From Sipunculus nudus (taxonomy: Eukaryota; Annelida; Sipuncula; Golfingiida; Sipunculidae), in assembly GCA_026874595.1 (NCBI GenBank), contig CM049311.1:77018453-77082452 (forward strand): a stretch of 64,000 nt of DNA, read 5' to 3'. This document shows positions 47,990 through 61,640 of this stretch, piece by piece. The translations under genes were made by a program, and so were the position numbers. Position 1 is the first letter of the stretch. Every line of letters begins with the position of its first letter. Under the pieces are notes generated by a model that worked only from the letters and a program-made list of their open reading frames with translations, searched no databases and was not told the DNA's origin.

Positions 47990-50015
47990 AGCTCAGCTGA
48001 CTGTAAGTCAACTGAGGCATAGGAATGGCGCTTTGTCCGTCGTCCGTCCGGGCGTCCGGCCGTCCGTTAGCAGGGCAAAAATCGTAACTGCTGGACCTAG
48101 AAAATTATAAGTGAATATCCAGGGAGGTCAATAAAAAATCTCCTTGGAAACCTGAAATTAGGTCACTGCGACCTATATCCTCTGAACTATGGGGCTTGAA
48201 AGTACCCCCTAGAATAATAAAAAATATAATACAAAACCTCCAATATCTTGATAATTAATGCATGGATTGTCATGAATCGTGCCTTGGATTTTGACCATGA
48301 CTAGTTTTGTCAGTTCCCGAAAAGTGGTGGCACCACCTGTATTTTTTGTTATTTTTACAAATATATTTTTTTCTATATTTTTACTATAAAATGACACCAC
48401 TAAAGTTAGAACCTATATGATTTTAGGGTCATGAGGTCAAAGGTCAAGGTCACAGGACTCACTTATTTAAAAAGGTTATGGCTGCATTTTAAGCCAAGCT
48501 TTTCATCCCAAACTTTCAATTTTGCACATTTAGCTGACTTGCTAGTATGGGGAGAGCTTAAATGAATTTGGGGTCACATGGTCAAAGGTCAAGGTCTCAG
48601 GGGCCATATGTTTACAATTTAGTTTCCAGATGATAAGTCCAGTTTAGTTTGACATATTGGTTTCAAACTTAAATTTAATATGACTCACCACTAAAGTAAG
48701 AACTGTGTGGATTTTCGGGTCCAACGGTCAAAGGTCAAGGTCACAGGAGTCATTTCTTTAAAAAGAATGCATATGCATTTGAAGCCAAACTTTTTTTCAT
48801 CCCAAACCTTCCATCTTCATGATATTGCTTACCTGCCAATAGAGGGAGATACTGTTTAATTTCGGGGTCATTAGGTCAAAGGTCAAGGTCACAGTTCCCA
48901 CTTATTTAGAAAGACTGTGGATGCATTTTAAGCCAAACTTCTCATCCAAAACCTTCCATCTTGCACATATAGCTGAGCTGCCAATAGGGGAGGAACTGAT
49001 TGATTTAGGGGTCACAAGGTCATGGTCACAGGGGCCCATCTGTCCACATATTTGTTTCCGGCTGATAATTCAGTTTGGATTGACATATTGGTTTCGATTT
49101 TGACTTATATATGACCCACCAATTTTGTAAGAACCCTTTTGATTTTGGGGTCATAAGGCCAAAGGTCAAGGTCACAGAACCCACTTCTTTAAAAAGATTG
49201 TTGATGTATTTTTAGCCAAAATTTATGTCCCAAACCTTCTACCTTCCAGATTTTGCTCACCTGCCAATAGTGGAAGTAACTTATAGATTAGGGGTCACAA
49301 GGTCAAGGTCATTGGGGCCATCATTCCACATATTAGTTTCCAGATGATAACACCAGTTTGGTTTGAAATAGTGATTTCAAACTTGACTTATATATGGCCC
49401 ACCACTAAAGTAAGAACTGTTGATTCTGGGGTCATGAGATGAAAGGTCAAGGTCACAGGACCCACTACTTTAGAAAGATTGTGCATTTTAGGCCAAACTT
49501 TTTATCTCAATCCTTCCATCATCAACATGTGGTGCACCTGCCAATAGGGGAAGTTTCCTTTTGATTTTGGGGTCACAAGGTCAAAGGTTAAGGTCACAGG
49601 GCCCATCCATTCACAAATTAGTTTATGGATGATAACTCCAGTTTGGGTAGACAGGTAGGCTTCAAACTGATCACAGGACCAATATTTTGGAAAACCTCAT
49701 AAACAAATATTTAGTTACAAGGGGTCGAGTCAATTTTTCTCATCATTTGTTGTCATTCCTGAACAGTATTTTCATATCATTGATGTTCCTTTCATTGTTC
49801 TGCAGCAGTGAACCAGGTAATTACCTGAAAACAAGCTAACGTTATAGCAATTCTGACCTGGCTGCTGTTTATAACTGCAGTTTATAAAACAGCTAATATC
49901 ATATAAACATAAAATTTCTACATTCACCTTTCCCTTAAATTCCATTAACTCTACAAAACCCATTCGTTATATAAGACAGCTACAGCTGACTGCCGTGACC
50001 CTTGGGTCATGTCGT
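47990..50015 (+). mobile_element. Modular repeat with an internal array of AGGTCA-bearing units (copy 2, 2.03 kb)
   Basis: Head AGCTCAGCTGACTGTAAGTC plus GTCCGTCGTCCGTCC; tail CAGCTGACTGCCGTGACCCT. About nine internal units of 131-148 bp follow, with cores near 48434, 48580, 48725, 48873, 49017, 49156, 49300, 49440 and 49568. The cores at 48434-48452 and 48873-48891 read AGGTCAAAGGTCAAGGTCA: a direct repeat with one-base spacing followed by a third half-site. Unit order and tail match copy 1, so the two are tandem or independently inserted relatives. No coding capacity was recognised. Confidence 0.85.
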
Positions 50016-51897
50016 CCTCTTACCTTCCAATCAGATGACCATTGATCATATACCTCCTCACACTCTCATTTCCCATTTGATTACCTGAAAAATTCCACTA
50101 TTTTAGTGCTGCTGACAGGGAGACATAACACTGAGCCTTGCACAAGAAAATGGAAAAACACTTTTTGTATATTTTGTTATTGATGTTTTTTCGAGCTCCA
50201 GATTATTGTCGGCGACAGATAAAGAGCTTAGGTCACGTGATCTGGCAAGCCCACTGACACTAAATTAGCTGAATTAGATTATATACTTCCAACGGCTGGG
50301 TTTTATGTGATTTATCCAAACCCTTCCTAGTGAAAAAATAAAGATCACATTTAAAATTGGACTATTGATCAGGACTTGTCCTTTGTTATCATAAACTCCC
50401 TAGCTACAGAACTGGGGGGCTCGGCATGAAAGCGCTAGATAAAGACACGGGTCTCCTGTTTCTTTTATTGACTTTAGAACAAGAGATAAAAGCAATATTT
50501 GTATGATATCCAAACCCTAGCCACCTTTCAGTGGGACTTTGTCCTCATGCGATTAAGTACATAACACTTTACTTGGTGGTTGGCGTATAGACAGACTGGC
50601 AATTGACCGAACTAAAAATAAATCTGCCAAAAAATGATCGTTAATGGCGGCAGACGAATTCGGCGAATTTCATGAGTTTATACTGTACTTATTTATTTGT
50701 CGAATATGTAATGTTGTATTTTCTATTGGAACTTTCTGAGAAAGCAAACAAGGATGTGAACACATCTTTAATTCCGTTATGCAATTGTTAGTGGTTATTT
50801 AAATGGGAAATAAAATCAAGCAGAATACATCTAGAAAGATCATATTGGACCGTAGTGTATAAAAATGCAAATTTTATTCATAAGAAGAAATGAACCCTTA
50901 TCGACAACAAAATATATAAAGCTAACTACAAGAGAGAAAGGCTTACCGGAATTTTCGAGCTACCAAACTCTACAAACATTTGGTCTCAATAAATTAAGTT
51001 TAAAAAGGCAAATTTTATTTTTTTTTTAAGTTTTTAAACTGGATGTTATTTATTTTAACTTGGCAACTCTTACAACTAACAGAATTCAATACCAGAAAGA
51101 AAGAGGATAGATGAACCAAAAAAGCAAAATGAAAAGGGAAATATCATAATTAAAGAAATTTAATATTAAAAATATCTCAATCTCTTCAGTAGACTAAATA
51201 TCACATCGTGTTTGTCACAGTTATTTTTCTTAGACAAGCAACTTCCAGAAAGTTCATCCTGATTTTATCAACATCTACTAATAAGCTATCCTGAACCCCT
51301 TAATACCCTACTTTCAATGTTGTATCAATGTACATCTACTACCGGTAGGGTCAGCCCTTGCATTTTACCCACGCTATCAGCCACTCCGGCCTTGACCCTT
51401 GGCCCTTACCCCATAATTTTCCTCTCACCCAGGTCCGAGCCCACGAACTGTTGAGTGAAGACTCACAAATTCTAAATTGTGGGCCTGTACAAACAGAGAT
51501 TTTTACTTGCTCAAAACATTAAACCTGTGAGACTCTTAGTAAGATGTAGAAATTAACTAGGATATTGCTTTCATGTAGTTTTTCATTTAAATGATTAGTT
51601 TAAATACCCATGGCGTATACTAGTAGTTCCAATTGCTCTCGTTCAGTATGTACGTATATTTGTTAGAATGTTTCACAATCACCAGGGGTAAGTAAAGTGT
51701 GAGTTTGCACAAGCCATATCGGTACTAATAACCTTTATTGATTCCCCCACGTTTTAAGTGTGATGAAAATAATATATTCAATAAAAATAATTATGAAAGT
51801 TTATATACCGCCATATCACATACCACCACTATAATAAAATTAAGGAAAGCATAAAGCAGAAAGCAATATTAAATTGTGCCAGTAAATCACGACAAGC

Positions 51898-51900
<3 letters not shown>
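50016..51900. other. Non-coding stretch
   Basis: AT-rich with a more balanced segment at 51290-51480. Nothing recognised. Confidence 0.5.

Positions 51901-51958
<58 letters not shown>
51901..51958. repeat. (TA)n microsatellite
   Basis: TA run of about 58 bp with a single CA interruption. Confidence 0.96.
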
Positions 51959-54215
51959 ATTATTAACTGAAACATTCCTTAAATATTGCTAACATGCATG
52001 TCAATTGTAAAAATACACGTAAGACTTACAGTGATGAACATAGACTACACAACTACACAAGACATGCGATGGCACATACTGCAGTCCATAAGCTCTTTTG
52101 GAAAGAAACGTCTTAAGCATCTTCTTGAAATCATTTACATCTATTTGAGATCTCTAAAGTTAATCTATTATATAGAAAAGTTTACTGTGACTGAAAGCTC
52201 TTTCCCCATGGTACATGAGCATGGTTCTTAGTATTATAAATGTGCAACTATGGACAGGTCCTAAGTTCCGTACAGGAACATATACCTCACACAAACTTGA
52301 TGTTGTGAGGCCATGTCGTGATTTGAAAACCAATAATAAAATTTTATATTCCAGCTTTTCTTTAATAGTAAGCATTGAAGACTAATCCTTGTACTGGTGT
52401 TCCCTCCGAACTTTTAAAATCAGACTTTATCTTATCAAGTTGGTACTGAGGGACATCAAACAACAGACATCCTTTCAAATATAAAACATTCTTGAAAATC
52501 GAAATATTTAAGGACATTGGATCCTGCGTATAGTATGTACCTAAGAATGCACATACAGGCAAACCACAGCTGATGAAAAATATGGATAAGTTCTATTCTG
52601 TTGAGCATGGCGACGACGCAAGGGCGGGAACCACGAGACCCGGTGTGTATAAAGTGGGGACATTTAAATTTTATGTGCTATTTGGCTTAGATTGCCCTGG
52701 CTAGCGTTTTGTTAGAGTGACCACGGTCTGTGTAAACCATCCGGCGTGGCCACATAATATAAGAATTTATTTTAAGACTTCTATGACAGCCCGGCATAAA
52801 ATGGCTGTCAAGCGCGATCCGATTTATGGCAAACGCCTGATATTCTGGTCCTTTGAAAAAGCCGGCTTCATTTGTCCTAGTGACTGTTTGCGGCCTAATT
52901 ATTGAATAAGGTCTAAGCTTGGGGGGGGGGGGGGGGAGGGATAGTATCGTCCACAATGGTTAAATCACTGCTGTAATTTAATGCTGTGGCTACTCGTGTC
53001 CATGCACATGGCTGCCCTGTTACTGTGATTCTCACGAGTCCATGTCGGGATGTGGTGTGGGAACTTACTTGAACTAACTGCGGCCATCCTTTTAGCCTTA
53101 TTAATTTTGACTGACATGTAATACGCTGTGGGACCAAGACCACCGTGAGTATGAAATATACCGGATCAAGGCCGTTGTATCGAGACATGAACGTCAAAGC
53201 ACCAGTGGCGACATCTTGTATCAAACATGTTCATTTCTGACCACGAATACTGATATTCTTTCGGCTCATCCTTGCGGCTCAAAGTATAAATATACGAACC
53301 ACTGAGATATATATATATATATTTATATATTAAATAACGGTCCTTTTTATGTGGCTTTTCGATTTACGTCACGGGCCCAAGTTAGATCTGATTAGATCTA
53401 TTGATTAGATAAAATACCAGTTGGACATTTCTGAAATGAGGCATATCGGTCCAAGCTCAAATATTGATAAATGTAAACAATACACTACTACACCTATGCG
53501 ACACTAAATAAAGCTTCTCAGTACCTCAGCTCCGAAAGAATAAAAGTACAACAAAACGATAAAACACACTGAGCCGCCCTCATCTGCACATAGCTGCACT
53601 GCACAGATTAATCGGTCAAAAGAAAATAAATAGCAAAGCATCGACCGACATTTCCCGATATGTGCCGAACTTACCCGACACCGTCGAGAGAGCCTTGGCC
53701 TTCATATACTGCGAGGAATCTTCATGGATAATTTTTTTTCAGCGGTATGGAAGGAAAAAAAGGACTGTTATAAGCCATGAGATCGGTGACTTGGCTGACC
53801 GCCAAGTAGTTCATGGGGTCATCCCAGGTTTACTCAGGTTAAACCCGTGCCCTAGAAGACAACCGTTTTTGTCTGGCTGGCTGGGAAGATTATAATCTGA
53901 AGCCTTCAGAGAGTTCCTGTCAGGCACTCATTATCTGATTCACTAGCGCTAATGCTAAGCCTCATAAAGGGATTATACACAAACACTGACTCATATATTC
54001 AAGTACATAGCTATATCTATATATGCATGTCTACGTACGTGTAAACATAGATGTGCACTTGCTTAATACATATGTATTTATTATGTACATAGAAGAGTAC
54101 ATTGTATATGTATCTGAATGCATCTGTGCGTGCACATATACATGCACATATACATACACATATACTTACATATGTACATACATGGCACATGCTATATGTA
54201 TTTATCATATAATGA

Positions 54216-54219
<4 letters not shown>
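51959..54219. other. Non-coding stretch with a GC-richer island at 52.58-53.28 kb
   Basis: The island contains an ATG at 52617 in the context GAGCATGGCGACGACG, followed by GGGCGGGAA at 52622-52630, an E2F-like site, and a possible donor near 52652. A 16-G run lies at 52921-52936. Another GC-richer patch lies at 53660-53900. None gives a recognisable protein. Confidence 0.45.

Positions 54220-54263
<44 letters not shown>
54220..54263. repeat. (TA)n microsatellite
   Basis: TA run of about 44 bp. Confidence 0.96.
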
Positions 54264-54265
<2 letters not shown>

Positions 54266-55240
54266 AGTTTATACATAAATTTACATAAATTACACATCAT
54301 GGGATTCTGAAGCTAAAAAGACTCTTGAACTCATCTTTACTTCCACTCTCTCTTAACTGGACCAATTGATTTTCAAAGAATTTAATTTCATTTGAACGTT
54401 CCATTTAATGGACATAGACCCCGCAAATATGCTTATTTCCAATTCCAGAAGGAAACGCATAACTAACATAATAGTATCATCGTTAAGGTGAAGATTATTC
54501 ACTACAAGTTGTCATTGAATAATGAATCTGTTAAAAAGAATGTTAGTTTACAAATCAGAATGTGTAGTGTTAAATTTCAAGTAATACCGTCAAAGATAGT
54601 TTAAATCCAAAGGAATAAGAGTAATTTTGTTTCAGATGTTCGTTCCATATATCAGACCATGTACATGCAAATTTTAGTCATATTTCTGACAGCAATGAGA
54701 CGAATTAAGGGATTTTTTTTCAATAATTTAGAAGATTAGAAGACCACTAGGATACCTCAGAAACAAAACAATATGTATGTATGGTCAACTACCGCGGCGA
54801 AAATATATATTTGAATATGTAGATTCAATTATTCATTTTTAAAGAGATAAAAAAAATTCCATAATTAATGCTTTAACAGACTACGGAATAATTGAAATTA
54901 TTTTTTTATGTGAAATATATTATTTAACCATTGTTTGACATGAAAAATATCATTTATAGAATTGTTTATTTTAAATTTAAATTTTCAATCTTACATGAGA
55001 AAAAATATACATTTTCCCTTCCTTTTAACATTTATATAAATACTTCAAATTCATTTGGATTTTTAAAAAATATATGATTCAGAAACTTCCTGTATAAAAA
55101 TACAATACCAAGTTGAAAATAAAAATGTCTTATCTACATGAATATTCCGCCAGAACTGATAGACAGAAGGGGTATTTACACAAAAATGTCTGTACGTATG
55201 TGTACCCTTTACAGGTTCCAAACAAAAACAAACCGTCTTC
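54264..55240. other. AT-rich non-coding stretch
   Basis: Nothing recognised. Confidence 0.55.
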
Positions 55241-55350
55241 GGTCAGGCCAATAAGCACGGGGGACCATCAGGGGGTGTTGTGTGGCTTCCTCTTGACGCC
55301 CTTGGCCTGGTTGCCAAGCAACGCTTGAGCTTCAAAATGGCGGCGGCGAC
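55241..55350 (+). promoter_or_regulatory. Putative TATA-less promoter with CCAAT box, RFX X-box and YY1-like start element
   Basis: Three promoter-type elements line up on the plus strand in a small GC-rich island. CCAAT is at 55248-55252. GTTGCCAAGCAAC at 55310-55322 matches the RFX X-box form GTNRCC-N-RGYAAC. AAAATGGCGGCGGC at 55334-55347 combines a YY1-type element with an ATG at 55337. X-boxes close to the start codon are typical of genes controlled by RFX factors, many of them ciliary. The arrangement could also serve a minus-strand gene, since both the X-box and the YY1 element work in either orientation. Confidence 0.45.
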
Positions 55351-55546
55351 ACTGCGCCCTCAGTATCTGACAGAAGGCGTCTATATCAATATGATTGTAG
55401 CCACAGGAAAGAACTTGTTCATAATCATTAATATGACGGAAAATAACGTCCACCATATCTCACTCATGTATAAACAGGAAATCCTTAGAAAGCGATTTAT
55501 ACGAAACAGGCTGTACTCGAGAAACGATGCTTTTCAACAAGTATAA
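55337..55546 (+). CDS. Candidate first coding exon of an unidentified gene
   Basis: An open frame starting at the ATG in AAAATGGCGGCGGCG gives MAAATLRPQYLTEGVYINMI and about 50 further residues. No family is recognised. MAAA-type starts are common in genes with YY1-type start elements. If real, the exon probably ends before the in-frame stop; CAA/gtataa near 55537 is one possible donor, though weak. The main support is the promoter-like sequence immediately upstream, so the frame itself may be chance. Confidence 0.2.
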   Translation: MAAATLRPQYLTEGVYINMIVATGKNLFIIINMTENNVHHISLMYKQEILRKRFIRNRLYSRNDAFQQV

Positions 55547-58500
55547 AGTGTGTTTGTAGGATACTTTTGGTGCGTTCGCGGTTAAGAAGGGTTTTCAAAT
55601 ATTAGAGGTCTTAATTATATATACGCCTATTTATGTGCAGATTATTATTATATTGGGTCAGTAGGAATGGATGAAAAGGGAACGCCATATATAAGCTCTG
55701 GAGAAAGTGGCTATAGATGCATGTGTACTTGGGATGGTGTTTAATTATTAGTTTTGATTGGGTTAATTAATTATTCAATGAAAGATATCTTTCGAGTATC
55801 CCATAGCACATACCTCACGCATATATCCTTTCTGTATATATACATCATTGTCTCCTGTGTGTTAAAAGTTTTTAGTTGAATTCAGTTTATCCTTTGAGTA
55901 CTTTTCTTCAATACACTTTCCAAAAAAAATTATCTAAGGAACAATTTAAATTTTAATTAAAGTTTAAAATATAAAAAATTAAGATATAAATAATTTAATT
56001 AACACATTTTATAAACAAGACAAGGTTATTTATGTATCTAGACTTAAATGCACAAATACTTTTACAATAATTACCAGGCCGGTTATTATAATTTGCCCTT
56101 TTTTGCCTTTCCGGTGTAATTAGGGTTAATGTTAAATGCAAATAAATCTTTATTTGCATGTTTTGCATTAATTTTCAGTTCTACCTTTCACTGTCTTTTT
56201 CTCATTAGTAAAAAAGCGCTTATTGAAAAATCCTATCTACTAACACCTGGTCTTTTTAATACTGTCCAATCAATATTAGGTTTTGAGATATTCATCTATG
56301 ATCTTAGATATTACAAAGTACAAAACAACCGCTGCCATATGAAATATATTCCTAAGGCTCCGACAAAAAGATGTATTGTTTTACTGACTCTGAGAGCAAA
56401 ATATAATTTTCCTTAAAATTTATAAAAAAATTTAAGACAAACACCAACATAGAGGAAAACAAAAAAAATGCTACAATTCTTCCTCTCGTGCACATTAGCA
56501 TCAGAAGAGCTGCATTTATACAGAAGAATAAGCAATTCGCCACAACAAAATTTAGATACATGTAAAGTAGGATTTTTATCTCATGTCATTTCTGCGCCAT
56601 TTTTCTTTATAAATATATTATATTATGAAGGTATATGATCTGCATGGTTATATAACGGTTACATGATCTTTTTATTGATTCAACTCTTCATATATTTCAG
56701 ATATGGGGTAATTTAGTAATAAGTTATACTATAATAGTATTAAACTATTACAGCTTTTTTTCATGTTATAGTAATAATAATATTAATAGACTCACAAATT
56801 TGAGCTGTAATAGTAAGAGTAAAAGTAATAGAAACAGAAGGTTCAGTAGAAGAGTAATATATATAACTTTCTTTTACTTCCTGTGACCCCCTTGGTCAAT
56901 AATTATATCGTCAAATAAAGCAGAACAGTTCTTGTCTAGTGATTGACCAGGATGTGCTTATTGTCAAGGCAAGCAGGGGCCAGCTGTTATACAGGCGGTG
57001 ATTACTGGTGCTAATTACATAAGCGTACTGGAGAGAGCAGGTCTCAGCTGAATTAGGTACCTGACACTATCTGACTTGATTACTAAACCTTGGATATAAA
57101 AGAGAGGGATGTTTGATGTTAAGATCCAGATAAACAGTGTATTAATGTTGTGACGTGTACATCTTATCTCACTACCGTCAATCGATATGCATATTTTCAA
57201 GTGCACCTAGACTTGTTTTCATCAGCAAGTTAGCATTTTAATAATACAGATTGCAATAACACACATTCAAGAAAAATAAAACCAGATACAGAGAAGACCC
57301 ATAATGCTCATGATAAGTTTATGGTGTTTTTATTATCCAGAAAGTAGTGTAGCCTACAATGCTATAAACTCATACCAGTATTTCAATTTCTCATTAACTC
57401 ATACTACAAGCACATGTATTATCTTGTTGATTTATATATATATTCTTTTAAAATTATAATTTTTATACTTGTCTTTTACAGTAACAATTTTGCATACGTT
57501 CATTCAGCATATTTAATTATGTTAATTTATATTTTGAAAATTTAATTAAATTTTTTTCACAATATTAATTAATTTGATTATTTAGTGTATAAATATAAAG
57601 TGCATGACTAATAATATTTGATTATTTTATAACTCATATTTTGATACCAATTAATTAGATCCTGTTATGTACAAAGTTTAAACTCTATGACTAATTAATA
57701 GCAAATTTATTCTGGAAGTGATTTAAATAATATTTTATTTTTGTAAAATTGATGTAAGTTTTAATATCTCTCCACATTCCTAAATTATCCTATGCTGGTC
57801 TTGATTGGATATTGACTTGACTGAGAACTGTTCTCACATCTGAAGAATGGGAAATGAAGAAAGAGCAGTGAAGAAGGGCATGCTTTAGGAATATAGACCA
57901 TGCATGCTATCAATAATGTAAAGTTTACCATCTCTTTGTCTACACTAAAGATACCCAATGCAATGGAATAAAACATGGCATTACATGAAAATGAACATAT
58001 ATATATATATACACCCCAGAAGCTAGGGTACTCTTTTAAAGAATAAATCAATTTGGATTGGGAAACAGGGCAAAGCCCTATATAAATTCCTCTCCTGATA
58101 CATACATAAAGGACTGAATTATTATCATCGATACTAAATAATGGTATGCAATAATCATGAATAATCCCTCTGAAAATCTTTATGTATTAACTCAGGAAGA
58201 AGATGACATTTATACTAAAGTATGTACTAAAGAATAAATTTTTGTAAAATATATATGAAGAAAAAATGTACAAATATGCATATAAATCAATATTTTACAT
58301 GTGCAAGGGCCTTCACAATGGGCTTGCTTTCAAATGATATGTATGTTCAAGAGTTAATACAATTATCTTATATTTTCTACTTGAAATGGTCACCTAACGA
58401 TCATTAAGGTTTCAGAATAAAGATGAACATTATTAAAGATGCTGAAATAAGTAAGATCTCAAGTATCATTAGACCTTCTGTAAATGACAGACACAGTATA

Positions 58501-59220
58501 AGAAAACTGTGTACATCTCGGTGAAACAGGTACTTGTAAAGTTAGTTTATACATTTGATTTTAGTTGTAGATTTAAGCACTTTTGGCTGCGCAAAGTCTA
58601 GAATCTCCAATCAGTGTAATAATTAGTAATAGCATTAGTTATAGATTTCCAAGTAAAAGTTATAGTAATAGTAATAGATAATAAATGTGGTAATAGTAAT
58701 AGTTATATATATATATATAATCATCAATGTTTGCAATTTGCATTTTTGTAAATATGCATATACGTTTTTGTTGGTATGTTTGGTAAATAATTAGTGGATA
58801 TATAATCTCTTAAAGGATTGAACTTCATGAATGTTATTATGACATTTAAATAAACGTAATACCATTTCGTTTAATATTTAAAAACACAATGCAGATATGT
58901 TTGCAGAAATTGCTTTAAGAACTTAGAAAAAAATCACTTTGATAACCATGTAAATGGGTGTAGCAAAAATTGAATAAAACATACTGATACAAGCAACAGG
59001 TTATTCATGCTGAATTGAAACAGAGCAATGTAAACCTTTTAATTTAATTTATACACTTTCAGGTTTTATATATTTACTTTAAAAGGAGCAAATTGACCTT
59101 CAAATCCCCAGTATAAGAGCTGTAGACATGACCAGTTGTTAATTTAGGGAGAATTTGCTTGGGGCTACTGGTGTCAGAATTGACCAATGTCCAGTAAAAA
59201 TGACCAGATTAGCATACATG
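55547..59220. other. AT-rich non-coding stretch
   Basis: No exon recognised. It contains TAATAG-rich low-complexity patches near 56760-56840 and 58610-58710. Confidence 0.5.
58610..58710. repeat. Degenerate (TAATAG)n low-complexity repeat
   Basis: Repeated AGTAATAGTAATAG-like units with interruptions, ending in a short TA run. A similar patch lies near 56760-56840. Confidence 0.7.
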
Positions 59221-60805
59221 ACAACGCCACCTGTCAGGTGGGGTACCTTGGCAGACCTGGCCGAGTGGCAGAGGTGTGCGTGGTGTCCACTTCTTTGTTC
59301 GAAACTAAACAGCGGAAGCCCTGATTAGAACTTCCCTGCTGTCCCGTCCTGGCCACCAGGTCAGCGGAGGGGTCACTGGCGGGGTCGGCCTGGAGGCCAA
59401 AAGACAAGCCGCCATGATAGAATGATGGGGCGAAATGTCCCCTCATACTGATGCGGAGAGGATCATGAGCACAGTGGGATATAAGCATGTTATTGTCCGG
59501 GTACACATCTGGTTCGCGTGCAGTGTGGCTGACACGAGCATTTTATCCATATATCCGACACTTACATATTCAGTATATTCAATAACGCCTACGGAAAAAA
59601 ACGAAGACTTCAATTATTCTAGAATATATTGTTTGGGTTGTCCAAAAAATCCAAACAGTTTTTTCTTCCAATATCGTCTGTTAGAAAACTTAAAATTATA
59701 GTAATATTAAAAAAATCAGTCTGCCACACTCTTTTTTCAATGGAACAGTATGATTATTGTAAAATTCCTTAATAATTTATCACTTGTAGAGTATGATTAG
59801 AACTGACAAAATATAAAGATAAGCTTTAACACACACGCACGTAAATCTATATCATACTATAATAGGTTATTTCTCAAGAGAGTTATTCATCAAGAATTTA
59901 AATAATTCCTGTTTTACCTCATTGCTGGCTAAATTTGTTTAACAATAGAATTTTAAAATATAGCATTAATTTATTTTGTCACATTTTAAGTGTCACAAAT
60001 ACGATATAAAATTGTCGAAAGCGGATTTAATTCCGAATGCTTTAATGGCCCACGACGTCTTACGAGAGCAATCTTTGTCATAATATTCATTGTAATATGG
60101 CACACACTGACAGAATTTAAATTTACTGCACTCTTAATTAAAAAGAAATTTCCCTTTGTTGCTGACTTTATCTCCTCAAGGCATTGTATTATAATAAAGA
60201 AACCTGATAATATAACTTTTTTTAACTGAATATTTTTTATCCGCCCAGGAAACCGATTCTATAAACATTACCGGCCTTATCAGTTAGAGGTTACTGTTAA
60301 AGTAAAGATAAAGGGGATAATATCATGATATAAACTACACAATATACCAAATGGATATTACAGAAATTTAAGACTACAAGTACTCCATAAGGTTCCTTGT
60401 AACTCTGTAACTATAGTAACTCTACAGCACAGAAATTTCTCCATTTATGAAAAAATAAAAATAATATAGTTAGATAATTGATTTTACCCTTTAAAATAGG
60501 TGGCAGGAATATCTGTTACTGAATTATTAGGCTCTGTGTAAATGCATTTTATCAGGTTTTATATTGCAGTTATTTCATTATATAGAAAAGAAATACTGTA
60601 TTTACTTGGAATACACAAGAGTTTAAATGGCATTATTTTCTTTATTGAGCAGCTTTCCTATTGCATTTTGATGTAACTAAATTGCATTATTTCAACATTT
60701 GATCACTTAGTTCTTAAAAAATATATTATACCGGATTTGTGCAGGGATGAAAACCCAAGTTAAAATTTCATTTCTCGTCTGTTCTTTTCTCTGTGAAAAT
60801 TTGAT

Positions 60806-60837
<32 letters not shown>

Positions 60838-61640
60838 TTATTAGCTATGAATTTAAAATTATTTTACTGCTATTATGTTGAACAATTTAGCGCACACGAT
60901 GACACTATTGTATATACTTACCTTATGGTATAAGTTTTTCTATTTTTCTAATTCATTTTTCTAATCGAAGAAATTCGCAAAATAATCATTGAAGGAGTTT
61001 CAAAAGAATATCAATTACCACTGATATATTTATTGCTTTCTTTCAGCTTACGGTATAGGTGAAATGGGGCTTGATTTTATGTGACTCTATTCCCTCAGTG
61101 AAAACAAATGAATGTTCTAGAAATGTAATCGTGTAATAATGCAACTAATATTTTTGACGAACATGCATATATTTATTGTAGTAATGTAGCCACTTTTATT
61201 TTAAACGCAACAATTACCTATAATTATTCAAATCCTTACAGGACTTTTTGGTCATGTAGTTATTTTGTTATTTAAATCCAGATTTGTTACTCTACAAATA
61301 AGTTTGAAAGGTTCCAATAAACTTTTAGGTACTTTAATTTAGATCATTTCTTGTACTCAAATGTGTTTATGAAATAAGGAATTTGATAAATTCATTTGCT
61401 ATGGACTCTTTCCTGATGACGCTATGGTCAAGGTTCAACCACGTGACCTAGACTTGCCTTAGCCACATGAGTCAGTAAAAGCCTGCGAAAGTCACTAGGA
61501 TTTCTAGGAACCCAGTGTCAGAAAATCAAATAACATGCATCTTACAATTGCGAGTCGCACTTCAGTTCGGTTAGAGAACTAGAGATTCAATGGTTTATTT
61601 GGGACTTTGGGTGCTCCGTTCATGCTATCCAGACAGGGGT
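59221..61640. other. Non-coding stretch with a GC-richer segment at 59.22-59.50 kb
   Basis: The GC-richer part has short open frames on both strands without a recognisable domain. The remainder is AT-rich. Confidence 0.5.
60805..60832. repeat. Short (TA)n microsatellite
   Basis: TA run of about 28 bp. Confidence 0.93.

Noticed and set aside
52617-52652. ATG GCG ACG ACG frame next to an E2F-like GGGCGGGAA
   Set aside because: Only twelve codons before a weak donor-like GT and no supporting promoter elements. It is kept only as a remark in the region entry.
59252-59325. tRNA-like sequence containing TGGCCGAGTGG (box A-like) and GTTCGAAAC (box B-like)
   Set aside because: The box B match is poor, and I could not form an acceptor stem or a proper T-stem. 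Chance similarity is more likely.
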